Source of the DNA: Maritimibacter sp.
GTDB taxonomy: Bacteria > Pseudomonadota > Alphaproteobacteria > Rhodobacterales > Rhodobacteraceae
Direction of reading: 5' to 3'
DNA: 8,734 nucleotides
Assembly: GCA_003520545.1 (NCBI GenBank)
Contig: DOUP01000136.1
Span: 1 to 8,734 of the forward strand
In this document: piece after piece, positions 1 to 7,063 of the stretch
Position numbering within the stretch: the stretch's first letter is position 1
Layout of the letters: every line of letters begins with the position of its first letter
Notes under the pieces: generated by a model
Databases searched by the model: none
The model's input: only the letters and a program-made list of their open reading frames with translations
Told to the model about the DNA's origin: nothing
Made by a program: the position numbers and the translations under genes

Positions 1-2
1 AG

Positions 3-1832
3 GAAGAGATCGAGGACCGGCAGGCCGATACCATCGCCGAACTTGTCGACACCGTCCCGGGTGTCCGGCTGATCAACGGCAACACCGCTCAAGGCTCCGG
101 AATAAACATCCGGGGCTTCGGGGCGAACGGCACCTATGGCACCGATCAGAAGGTCGCGGTTCAGACCGACGGCGCGAGCGTCGGCTCCGAGGAACTCTAC
201 CGGATCGGCACACAGCTCTATACCGATCCCGAGCTTTACAAGGAGGTCAACGTGATCCGCGGTATCGCCGGAACCTTCGAATACGGCTCCGGCATCATCG
301 GCGGGTTGATCCAGGCCGAAACCAAGGACGCCATCGACATCACGGGAGGTGACACCGGCTTCGACCTGCGCCAAACGATCCAATACGGCACCAATGGCGA
401 TCAGCTGGCCAGCTCGACCATCGTCGCATGGCAACCGACCGAGACTTTCGGCGTGATCGGCAACTACACCTACCGGATGCAGGATATCCTCGTCGATGGG
501 TCCGGCAAACCGATCAATGCGCAAGCCTCGGCCCTGCCCAGCTACCATGTCGGTGCGCTCTACACCTTCGGGGACGCCAATCAGCATGAATTGCGCGCGA
601 CATATTCCGACACCACCTCGAACGAAGAGGATGTCCCCTATGACAGCTTCGGCCTGACCTCCGGCGCCTTCGGCAACGTCGACCGCGCGGTGCGCTCGCG
701 CACGGCAACCCTGCGCTATTCCTTTGACAGCCAAACGACGGACCTGGTGAATATCACCGCCAACCTCAGCTATGCCGACCAGCAGATCGCCAGCACCTAT
801 GTCGCCGGGTCGTCACCGCTCGAAGGCACACCGGGCTTCGCCTTCCTGCAACCGCTGGTCAACGCCGACCATCGCTATGAGACGACCAAGCTGACCGTGA
901 AAAACCGGGCGCTCTTTGCCACGGGTATCGTCCAGCACGACCTCCGCGTCGGCGTCGAAGGTATCTACAAGGAACGACTCGATGCCTCCTCGGCCCCCGG
1001 CGGCACGGATCGGCGCCTCGCCGTCTTCGCTGTCGACGACATGACATGGGGCGGACTGACCGTAACCCCCGCGATACGGTACGAACGTCAGCGGGTCGGC
1101 GGCCCGGCCTATACTTATTACGACAACGACGCCCTGATGGGCGGCGTCACGGCGCGCTACGAATTCGGCAGCTCCGGCTTCGCGATCTTCGCAAGCGCGG
1201 CCTACACCGAGAACCTGCCGATCATGGATGACCTGACGAACCCCGCCTACATGACCCAGTCCGAAAAGGCGCGCAGCTTCGAGATCGGCGCAAGTTTCGA
1301 CCGCGCGTCGGTTCTCGCCAGTGGCGACCAGTTGAGCCTGAAGGCGAGCGCCTACCAAACGAGCGTTTGGGACGTCACCTCCTATACCACGGCGACGATG
1401 ACCCCGATTACCGATGTCTCGTTGCGTGGGTTTGAGCTTGAAGGCTCCTACTCGACGGCCAGCGGGTTCTACACGGACATCAACGCCAACTTCCAGCGGG
1501 GGACCGGCGTGGACGCAACGGGTGCCTCGGCGGATTGGTCCGGCGTTCCGGCCGATCAGGCGCGTGTCACTGTGGGCAAACGGTTCGGCGAAGAATATGA
1601 CATCTCGTGGGAAGCGGTCGCCGATCTGGAAATGAACCGTTCCCCCACCCCGACACCGGCGAGCCTCGTCCACAACCTGCGCGCCACCTACCGGCCACAG
1701 GACGGCGCATTGAATGGCGCCGAGTTCCGCTTGGGCGTCGAGAACCTCTTCGACCTCGACTACACGCCCCACCTGGCAACCCGCGCAGCACCGGGCCGGA
1801 CCTTCAAACTGTCCGTCGCCGCGACTTTCTGA
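3..1832 (+). CDS. TonB-dependent outer-membrane receptor, 5' end missing (possible heme/iron receptor)
   Basis: The reading frame is open from base 3 at the left edge to the TGA at 1830-1832, giving 609 visible residues. The signal peptide and any TonB box lie outside the window. The GTG at 252 is not the start, because in-frame plug-domain sequence continues upstream of it. Visible residues 1-110 form the plug: a DTIAELVDTVPGV segment, INIRGFG, a DGASVGSEELYR stretch, then VIRGIAGTFEYGSG and GGLIQAETKDA. The rest is rich in alternating hydrophobic/aromatic beta-strand sequence and ends with ENLFDLDYTPHL, APGRTFKL and a terminal phenylalanine, typical of a 22-stranded barrel recognised by the BAM machinery. 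Such receptors import ligands across the outer membrane using TonB-ExbBD energy. The NLFD/Y.P/APGRTF ending resembles heme receptors of Rhodobacterales, but I see no clear FRAP/NPNL heme motif, so the ligand is a guess. The family call is firm. Confidence 0.93.
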   Translation, partial: EEIEDRQADTIAELVDTVPGVRLINGNTAQGSGINIRGFGANGTYGTDQKVAVQTDGASVGSEELYRIGTQLYTDPELYKEVNVIRGIAGTFEYGSGIIGGLIQAETKDAIDITGGDTGFDLRQTIQYGTNGDQLASSTIVAWQPTETFGVIGNYTYRMQDILVDGSGKPINAQASALPSYHVGALYTFGDANQHELRATYSDTTSNEEDVPYDSFGLTSGAFGNVDRAVRSRTATLRYSFDSQTTDLVNITANLSYADQQIASTYVAGSSPLEGTPGFAFLQPLVNADHRYETTKLTVKNRALFATGIVQHDLRVGVEGIYKERLDASSAPGGTDRRLAVFAVDDMTWGGLTVTPAIRYERQRVGGPAYTYYDNDALMGGVTARYEFGSSGFAIFASAAYTENLPIMDDLTNPAYMTQSEKARSFEIGASFDRASVLASGDQLSLKASAYQTSVWDVTSYTTATMTPITDVSLRGFELEGSYSTASGFYTDINANFQRGTGVDATGASADWSGVPADQARVTVGKRFGEEYDISWEAVADLEMNRSPTPTPASLVHNLRATYRPQDGALNGAEFRLGVENLFDLDYTPHLATRAAPGRTFKLSVAATF

Positions 1833-1850
1833 GGACCGCACCCAAACTGG

Positions 1851-1875
1851 AAAAGCGCCCCCCACGGGCGCTTTT
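1851..1875. terminator. Bidirectional intrinsic terminator between convergent genes
   Basis: A perfect 10-bp inverted repeat, AAAAGCGCCC and GGGCGCTTTT, encloses a 5-base loop (CCCAC). Read on the plus strand it lies 18 bases after the receptor stop codon and ends in TTTT. Read on the minus strand it lies 41 bases after the usp stop codon and also ends in TTTT. The symmetric A4/T4 ends and the convergent gene arrangement fit termination in both directions. The U-tract is short (four), so efficiency may be moderate. Confidence 0.85.
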
Positions 1876-1916
1876 CCCCTGTCCTCCGAGCGCGTCGTGT
1901 TTCACCCCGTGAGGTT

Positions 1917-2360
1917 TCAGACCACGAGCACGGGGATTGACGTGATCGACGTCACCTTGTGGCTCACCGAACCCAGCATGTAGCCCTCGCTCGCGCCCAG
2001 CCCGCGTGAGCCGATGACGATCAGGTCGCAGCCATGGGTCGTGGCGAAATTGTTGATCGTGCGCGCCGATTGCCCGCCCTTGATGAAGGCATGCACCTTC
2101 GGCGCGCCCAGCTCCTGCGCCCGTTTCTTGGCGAATTCTGCCGCTTCGCGGGATGCCGCCTTCATCGCATCGTCAAGGTTTTGCGGCCCATCGTCAGACC
2201 CCCGCACCATCGACAAGGAGGCTTCGAGAATCGAATGGTGGCGATAGACCGTGAGCACGTTCAGTTCCGCCCCGGTCAGCTTGGCAAGGTCGGCGGCCTT
2301 CTCCAACGCGCCGTCCGCACCCGTCGAGCCGTCATAGGCGATCAGGATCTTCTTGAACAT
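1917..2360 (-). CDS. Universal stress protein (UspA family), TeaD-like, last gene of the TRAP operon
   Basis: This 147-residue cytoplasmic protein has the usual single-domain Usp length and alpha/beta fold pattern. The N-terminal strand FKKILIAYDGS carries the conserved Asp10. The C-terminal nucleotide-binding motif G-2x-G-9x-G-S is complete (G117, G120, G130, S131), which places it in the ATP-binding Usp subclass. It starts 11 bases after the end of the large TRAP subunit gene, with its Shine-Dalgarno overlapping that gene's stop codon, so it is very probably co-transcribed. In Halomonas, TeaD at the same position binds ATP and limits TeaABC ectoine uptake. The same regulatory job is likely here, but this is inferred from position and the intact motif. 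The 41 bases after its stop lead into the shared terminator. Confidence 0.95.
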   Translation of the reverse strand: MFKKILIAYDGSTGADGALEKAADLAKLTGAELNVLTVYRHHSILEASLSMVRGSDDGPQNLDDAMKAASREAAEFAKKRAQELGAPKVHAFIKGGQSARTINNFATTHGCDLIVIGSRGLGASEGYMLGSVSHKVTSITSIPVLVV

Positions 2361-2366
2361 TCCCTG

Positions 2367-2373
2367 CCTCCTT
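2367..2373 (-). promoter_or_regulatory. Ribosome binding site of usp overlapping the dctM stop codon
   Basis: The minus strand reads AAGGAGG, an almost perfect anti-16S match, 6 bases before the usp ATG. Its first two bases (AA) are also the last two of the dctM TAA stop codon. This geometry supports translational coupling of usp to the large TRAP subunit and confirms the usp start. Confidence 0.8.
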
Positions 2374-3658
2374 ACTTGCCAAACGCCAGATCACGCAGGA
2401 ACAGCGCGATTTGCGGGAAAAAGATCAAGAGCACGGCCACGGTCAGCAGCATGAATATGAAGGGCGGCGTGCCCTTGATGACCTCTGCGTAAGGCCGCTT
2501 GAACACCGCGATGGCCGTGAAGATGTCACACCCGAAGGGCGGCGTAGCACTGCCGATGGCCACTTGCAGGGTGATGATCGTCCCCACCAGCACCGGATCG
2601 AGACCGACCGCCTGCACCACGGGGGCAAAGATCGGAACGAAGATCAGGATGACGACGATTGGATCGACGAACATGCAGCCCACGAAGAAGGCAATCGAGA
2701 TGACGAAGAGCACCCCGTATTGACCCATCTCGTCGATGCCGATGGCGCCCAGCACCTCCTGCGGGATCTCCGCGAAGCTGAGGACATAGGAAAACGCGGC
2801 CCCTGCCCCGACGAGGATAAAGACGACGGCGGTGATCAGACCCGTCGATTTCGCCGTGGAATAGAGCTGCTTGAACGACATCTCCCGGAACACGACCATT
2901 TCAAGCAAAAGCGCATAGAACACACAGGCCGCCGCCGCCTCGGTCGGAGAGAAAATGCCGCCGTAGATGCCGCCAACGATGATGACAGGAAACCCCAGCG
3001 GCCAGAGCGCGCGCCGGATCGCCTTGCCCCGCTCACCCCAGGTCGATTTGGGTTCGGTCGGGACCTTGTGCCGGATGGCGTAGATGTAGGAGTAGACCGA
3101 GAACATGACGAGGATCAGAAGCCCCGGCCCGATGCCCGCGATGAACAGTTCGGAAATCGAGGTGCCCGACACCACGCCGTAGATGATCATGCCGATAGAT
3201 GGCGGGATCAGGAAGGCGATGTCCGACGAGTTGACGATCAGCGCGAGCACGAAGTTGTCCTTGTAGCCCGCCTTGAGCATCCGCGGACGCAGCGGCCCGC
3301 CGACCGCCACCACCGTGGCCTGCGTCGATCCCGACACGGCACCGAACAGGGTGCAGGCCGTGGCCGTGGACACCGCCAGCCCGCCCTTGAGATGACCGAC
3401 GAAGGTCATGACCAGGTCGATCAGCCGGTTGGCCGATTGGCCCCGCGTCATGATGTCGGCGGCGAAGATGAACATCGGCACCGCGATCAGGCTGGCGGGC
3501 TGGATGCCGCCCAGGATCTGCTGGACCATCGTGTCCAACTGCCCCAGCCCTCCGAAAAGCCCCACGAAACCGATCAGCGACCCCGCGATCAGGGGCACCA
3601 TCATGGGAAACCCCAGCAGAAGCAGCACGATCATGACCGAGAAAATTGCAATGGCCAT
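2372..3658 (-). CDS. dctM: TRAP transporter large permease subunit (DctM/TeaC type)
   Basis: This 428-residue polytopic inner-membrane protein is the usual DctM length, with about 12 hydrophobic segments. It is the ion-coupled translocation subunit that moves solute delivered by the periplasmic binding protein, normally driven by a sodium gradient. Family motifs are intact: GAVSGST at 106-112 followed by ATVVAVG, IPPSIGMIIYG from 151, FIAGIGPGLL from 172, FSPTEAAA at 236-243 and ATPPFG at 371-376. The ATG is preceded by GGAGG 8 bases upstream, inside the 3' end of the small-subunit gene, and only 3 bases separate the two genes. The symbol is family-level; by operon layout it corresponds to teaC or uehC. 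No damage is visible. Confidence 0.96.
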   Translation of the reverse strand: MAIAIFSVMIVLLLLGFPMMVPLIAGSLIGFVGLFGGLGQLDTMVQQILGGIQPASLIAVPMFIFAADIMTRGQSANRLIDLVMTFVGHLKGGLAVSTATACTLFGAVSGSTQATVVAVGGPLRPRMLKAGYKDNFVLALIVNSSDIAFLIPPSIGMIIYGVVSGTSISELFIAGIGPGLLILVMFSVYSYIYAIRHKVPTEPKSTWGERGKAIRRALWPLGFPVIIVGGIYGGIFSPTEAAAACVFYALLLEMVVFREMSFKQLYSTAKSTGLITAVVFILVGAGAAFSYVLSFAEIPQEVLGAIGIDEMGQYGVLFVISIAFFVGCMFVDPIVVILIFVPIFAPVVQAVGLDPVLVGTIITLQVAIGSATPPFGCDIFTAIAVFKRPYAEVIKGTPPFIFMLLTVAVLLIFFPQIALFLRDLAFGK

Positions 3659-3661
3659 GGC

Positions 3662-4312
3662 TCAGACCTCCTCTTCGCCAGTGTTGTCGTAGCCTTCGAG
3701 CGTCGAGGTCGAGAGCCAGATATCCTTGTCCAGAATGTTCTTGATCGCGGTCAACAGGTACTGAAGCCCGGTCAGGAAAAACCCGAGCGGCGCCCAGACG
3801 ATGATCCACCACACCGGCACCTGGAGTGCGGGGAGCAACCGCCCGCGCCCGGCCTGCGCGATGACGTAGTCGAAAGAATACCACGTGAGCAGGAACATCG
3901 CCGCCGCCGTCACCAGCGCGATCACGATCATCAGCACCTTGCGCATCGGCGGCGCGATGGCGTCGAACAACGCCGACATGCGGATGTGCCGCCCATGCCG
4001 CGCGGCATAGGAGATGCCCGCGAAGGTGATCAGGATGATGAGCGCGCGGTTCACCTCTTCGGAGAAAAACAGGCTCTGTCCCACCACGAAACGGCCAAAG
4101 ACATTGGCCATCGTGTTGACCGCCATGGCCAGCACCCCGACGGCAAGCAACACCGATTCGATCCGTGCCACGCCCACGTCGATGATGCCCAATATGCCCG
4201 GAAGTCCCGATACATAGGCGGAATCGTCAATATCGTCATCGACCGCCGGTGTCCTGGCACTGGCCAGAATGTCGGGGTCTATGTCCGGGCGGCGTTTATC
4301 GTCCTGGCTCAT
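3662..4312 (-). CDS. dctQ: TRAP transporter small permease subunit (DctQ/TeaB type)
   Basis: This 216-residue inner-membrane protein has four predicted membrane segments, roughly residues 51-69, 88-104, 125-146 and 164-186. The DctQ signature is present between the first two: VFGRF, then SEEVNRALIILITFAGISYA, then RHGRHIRM. It pairs with the large subunit to form the membrane part of the TRAP transporter. Before the first membrane segment there is an unusually long charged tail of about 35 residues, rich in aspartate (for example PAVDDDIDDS). The next internal Met is within the first membrane helix, so the tail seems real. An AGGA sits 7 bases before the ATG. The symbol is family-level. The 110-base gap upstream holds two hairpins listed separately. 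Confidence 0.94.
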   Translation of the reverse strand: MSQDDKRRPDIDPDILASARTPAVDDDIDDSAYVSGLPGILGIIDVGVARIESVLLAVGVLAMAVNTMANVFGRFVVGQSLFFSEEVNRALIILITFAGISYAARHGRHIRMSALFDAIAPPMRKVLMIVIALVTAAAMFLLTWYSFDYVIAQAGRGRLLPALQVPVWWIIVWAPLGFFLTGLQYLLTAIKNILDKDIWLSTSTLEGYDNTGEEEV

Positions 4313-4348
4313 CCGAAAGTCCTGATGTCTGTCTGAAAACTGATGGCT

Positions 4349-4375
4349 GCGGGCGACTCCCGAAGGGCCGCCCGC
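4349..4375 (-). promoter_or_regulatory. Stable UUCG-capped hairpin in the dctP-dctQ gap
   Basis: On the minus-strand transcript, GCGGGCGGCCC folds back on GGAGTCGCCCGC across a UUCG loop, with one bulged A and one G-U pair. A C(UUCG)G cap on a GC-rich stem of 11 pairs is exceptionally stable. A short TTTT follows only after 8 more bases, so it is not a classical terminator. It more likely acts as a 3' stabiliser of the binding-protein message and a partial brake on downstream genes, as is common between TRAP or ABC binding-protein genes and their permease genes. The role is inferred. Confidence 0.65.
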
Positions 4376-4390
4376 CCGTGATCATGTGGC

Positions 4391-4412
4391 GCGGAGCGCG
4401 TGCGCGCCCCGC
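4391..4412 (-). promoter_or_regulatory. Second GC-rich hairpin just after the dctP stop
   Basis: The minus strand reads GCGGGGCGC, loop GCAC, GCGCTCCGC, forming 9 pairs with one G-U. It starts 10 bases after the TGA of the binding-protein gene. On the plus strand the same position is an A-C mismatch, so the stem is better in the operon transcript than in the antisense. No U-tract follows. Together with the UUCG hairpin it makes a tandem structured spacer between the first and second genes of the operon. Confidence 0.55.
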
Positions 4413-4422
4413 TCTGACCCGA

Positions 4423-5433
4423 TCACTCGGCACCAACGGCTTCGAGGTCGGCCTTGAACTGGTTCAGGATCGCTTCGGCCTGATCGCCACCAATCTCAAG
4501 GAACTTGGCTTCCACCGAGGAAGCCGTCTCCATGAACGGCTGACGCTGTTCGTCGGTCAGCTCGGTAATGGTCATGTCCGGCTTGGCTTCCTTGATCTTG
4601 GCAAGGCTCTCCTCGGTCAGACCCTTCTGGTAGTCGATGATGTACTCGAAGGCCGCGTCGATGGCATTGTCCACGACCGCTTTGTCCTCGTCCGACAACC
4701 CGTCATAGAAATCCTTGTTGGCCATCACGGCGGTGGTGAAATTGTTATGACCCGCACGGGTGATGTAATCCGTCACCTCGTACATCTTGGTCGACTCGAT
4801 GAAGAAGGCCGGGTTCTCCTGCCCCTGGATGATGCCGGTTTGCAGCGCGCCATAAACCTCACCCCACGGAAGCGGCGTCGGCGTCGCGCCGAAGGCCTTG
4901 TAGTTCTCGACCAGAAGCGGGTTCGTCATGACCCGGAACTTCACCTCGTTCAGATCGGGCGGCCCCTCGACCGGTTCGGTCGTCGTCATCATGACTTCGC
5001 CCTCGGGGAACATGGTCAGAAGCTCCAGCCCCTGCTCGGCGTAGAGCGACGGGAACATCTCGTTGATGGCTTTCGACTCTTCAAAGAAGGTGGCGAGCTT
5101 CTCGTTGTCCTGCGGCAGCAGGTAGGGGCCAAAGAATACCTGCGCCTCGGGAATGAGCGCCCCGGTAAAGCCCGGCGATTGATCGACGAACTGGAGAATG
5201 CCCGATTGGGTCTGTTCCAGGATGCTGTCGGATTCACCCAGCGTGCCGAAGGGAAACAGCTGGACCGAGTGATCGGAATTCGCCTCGACCTCTTCCTTGA
5301 ATTTCTGGGCAAACTTGCCCTGCACCTCTTCCAGCGCTTCCTCGAAGGCATAGCGCCAGGTGTCCGCGCTGGCGGCCGTGGTGCCAAGCAGGAGGGCAAG
5401 CGCCCCCGTGGCGATCAGTTTCGTGTTAGACAT
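4423..5433 (-). CDS. dctP: TRAP transporter periplasmic solute-binding protein, TeaA/UehA-like (candidate ectoine-class binder)
   Basis: This 336-residue protein starts with a Sec signal peptide (Lys5, a hydrophobic core rich in Ala and Leu, cleavage after ASA at 23), giving a mature periplasmic protein beginning DTWRYAFEE. It has the DctP family pattern: GTLGESD and ILQFVDQSPGF in the first lobe, FRVMTNP with the conserved ligand Arg167, then PTPLPWGEVYGALQTGIIQGQEN. From memory it closely resembles TeaA of Halomonas elongata. In mature numbering E9, F66, W167 and F209 coincide with positions I recall as ectoine contacts, while the motif NPAFFIES has Phe where I recall Trp in TeaA. Ectoine or a related zwitterion is therefore a hypothesis, whereas the TRAP binding-protein call is firm. 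A GGGAG lies about 7 bases before the ATG. It is the first gene of the four-gene operon. The symbol is family-level. Confidence 0.95.
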   Translation of the reverse strand: MSNTKLIATGALALLLGTTAASADTWRYAFEEALEEVQGKFAQKFKEEVEANSDHSVQLFPFGTLGESDSILEQTQSGILQFVDQSPGFTGALIPEAQVFFGPYLLPQDNEKLATFFEESKAINEMFPSLYAEQGLELLTMFPEGEVMMTTTEPVEGPPDLNEVKFRVMTNPLLVENYKAFGATPTPLPWGEVYGALQTGIIQGQENPAFFIESTKMYEVTDYITRAGHNNFTTAVMANKDFYDGLSDEDKAVVDNAIDAAFEYIIDYQKGLTEESLAKIKEAKPDMTITELTDEQRQPFMETASSVEAKFLEIGGDQAEAILNQFKADLEAVGAE

Positions 5434-5514
5434 GTTGTGCTCCCTGAGTTTTCGCCCAATCCGTGGAAATGCTCGAATAGGGGCTGGTTTCAGGACGCGG
5501 GACTATTCCGTCGC

Positions 5515-5562
5515 GCCTCATGCAAATGGTTGAGGCACAAAAAAACCAAGTCAATGACTATA
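5515..5562 (-). promoter_or_regulatory. Candidate promoter/operator of the TRAP operon
   Basis: The 124-base gap between the MocR gene and dctP is AT-rich at its distal end, unlike its surroundings. On the minus strand TTGACT (5549-5554) is followed after 17 bases by AACCAT (5526-5531), a good -35 with a weak -10. A TATAGT at 5557-5562 is an alternative -10 without a clear -35. Two dyads overlap these elements: the perfect 11-bp palindrome AGTCA-A-TGACT (5549-5559), sharing the -35 box and the MocR stop codon, and GCCTCA-N10-TGAGGC (5515-5536), flanking the weak -10. They are natural operator candidates for the adjacent MocR protein. All of this comes from inspection only. Confidence 0.4.
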
Positions 5563-6973
5563 TTAAACCATGACAATCTGGGCCTGTGTTTACTGGGTCG
5601 ACCGGAGGTCCGATATCATCTTGCGGAAGGAGTTTCGTGATCTTGGCCAGCGCCCGCTCCAACCGGCCCCGACCCACCGCGCCCAGACAGATCCGGATCG
5701 CGCCACCTTGCGCGCCCACGGCGAACTGCGCGCCCGGCGTCACGGCGATATCGTGATCGGCCAACCGCGCCACGAAATCCGCCTCCCCTACCCCATCGGG
5801 CAGGCCAAGCCAGCGGTGCAACCCATGCGGCGTGCCCCTGCCGGTCTCGGGCAAAAGCTGCCGCGCAATCCGGTTGCGGGCGGCGATTTCCGTTCGCTGC
5901 GCGACCAGCAGCGCCTCGGCCGTGCCCGAACCCACCCAGTCCGCCGCGACCTCGGCAACCAACGGCGTCGCCATCCACGCAATCGAGGTGTGTCGGTTGA
6001 CCGTGACTTCGAACGCCGGTTCCGGTGCCAGCAGGAACCCGACACGCAACCCCGGCGACAGCACCTTCGACAGCCCGGTGATGTAGAACGTCCGCTCCGG
6101 CGCGTAGCTTGCGATGGGGGGCGGTCGGCGGGCATGGAGCGGGCCGAGCGGATCGCATTCAATTATGGAGATGCCGAGGCTCTGCGCCGCGTCCGCCAGG
6201 GCCATGCGCCGGTCCCGGTCCAGAACACGGGCCTGCGGTCCCGCGCCCCCCGGCAAAAGGTAAACCGCCGTGATCTGCCCCTGCGCCTCGCGGACCGCCT
6301 CCATGAGCGCCTCGGGCACCATGCCCCGCTCGTCTCCCGCGACCGGTGCGAGACCCAGGTGAAGGTGCTGGGCCACCGGGCCGATGGTGTGGCTGGTATA
6401 CGGGTCCACCGCGATCAGGTCGCCGGGCTTGGTGACGACCGCAAGCGCGCTGAACACGGCAGGTGTCACCCCGTTCGTCACCGTTACCGGCCGTCCACCC
6501 ACGACAATCCCGCAGCGCGCCAGCCAATCGGCGGCAAGACCGACGTAACGGTTGCGAATTTCCTCGGGACGCAGGGCCGATGCAACGAGATCGGGAAGCC
6601 GGTCGCCCAGCCGGTGCAGCGACGCCTGCCAGGCCTCGTGCATCATGGGCAGAACCACGGGCGTCATCAGCGACAGATCGGCCCGCCGCGCCTGCCCCGC
6701 GCTCCACGGCATGTCATCGAAACTCTGCGGCTGGCGCAGGACGAAGGTGCCGCGCCCGACCTCCCCGGACACAAGATCCGCGCGGATCAGTTCTTCGTAG
6801 GCGCGGCTGACGGTCTGGACCGAGAGGTCCAACTGCCAGGCCAGTTCCCGATGTGTCGGCAACCGCTCGCCCGCCCGCAACGTGCCAGCCCGGATCGCCT
6901 CGGCGATGCCGTGGGCCAACGACCTGTAGGCGGGCCGTTCGATATCATCTTTGGTCGGCGGCCATCGCGTCAT
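5558..6973 (-). CDS. MocR/GabR-type transcriptional regulator with an aminotransferase-like domain and partly eroded PLP motifs
   Basis: The protein joins a GntR-type winged helix to a fold-I aminotransferase domain, the MocR architecture. Numbering here is from an in-frame GTG at 7012 (484 residues). The DNA-binding part spans about 28-92, with AIRAGTLRAGERLPTHRELAWQL, SVQTVSRAYEEL and GEVGRGTFV. The aminotransferase-like part runs from about 110 to 465. The PLP lysine is K316 in TGLSKVLSPGLRVGF, the pyridine-binding Asp is D287 in IIECDPLGPL, and the C-terminal Arg is R440 in IRICLG. The Tyr usually following the Asp is Leu289, and the usual Asn-Pro-Thr is replaced by GPQAR at 258-262. I chose the ATG at 6973 (Met14, MTRWPP) because MocR proteins usually begin this way, but neither start has a good Shine-Dalgarno. 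It precedes the TRAP operon on the same strand, like enuR before uehABC, so it probably regulates that operon. Whether it is a true EnuR is uncertain. Confidence 0.9.
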   Translation of the reverse strand: MTRWPPTKDDIERPAYRSLAHGIAEAIRAGTLRAGERLPTHRELAWQLDLSVQTVSRAYEELIRADLVSGEVGRGTFVLRQPQSFDDMPWSAGQARRADLSLMTPVVLPMMHEAWQASLHRLGDRLPDLVASALRPEEIRNRYVGLAADWLARCGIVVGGRPVTVTNGVTPAVFSALAVVTKPGDLIAVDPYTSHTIGPVAQHLHLGLAPVAGDERGMVPEALMEAVREAQGQITAVYLLPGGAGPQARVLDRDRRMALADAAQSLGISIIECDPLGPLHARRPPPIASYAPERTFYITGLSKVLSPGLRVGFLLAPEPAFEVTVNRHTSIAWMATPLVAEVAADWVGSGTAEALLVAQRTEIAARNRIARQLLPETGRGTPHGLHRWLGLPDGVGEADFVARLADHDIAVTPGAQFAVGAQGGAIRICLGAVGRGRLERALAKITKLLPQDDIGPPVDPVNTGPDCHGLI

Positions 6974-7063
6974 GGCGAGAGCGTTACGCAAGCACCGGGT
7001 ATTGTCCAGCACCCGCAGATAGCGCTCGATCCACCCCCGGCTTTCGGCAGGCGGCGCGCGGAT

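Noticed and set aside
252..254. GTG as the start of the TonB receptor
   Set aside because: An AGGAGG precedes it, but in-frame plug-domain sequence runs from base 3 through it, so it is an internal valine codon.
813..1865. Open minus-strand frame of 350 codons opposite the TonB receptor
   Set aside because: It overlaps recognisable barrel sequence and the terminator, and looks like a shadow of the plus-strand gene.
2411..4336. Open plus-strand frame of 641 codons opposite the dctM and dctQ genes
   Set aside because: It is rich in Asp, His, Arg and Gln without domain pattern, as expected for the antisense of hydrophobic GC-rich genes. The minus-strand proteins are clear family members.
4249..5640. 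Open plus-strand frame of 463 codons opposite dctP
   Set aside because: Antisense of a clear binding-protein gene; no signal, domain or ribosome site of its own.
5611..6951. Exact 12-base repeat CGATATCATCTT at 5611-5622 and 6940-6951
   Set aside because: Both copies lie inside the MocR gene and encode a short DDI motif at its two ends; a chance repeat is the simplest reading.
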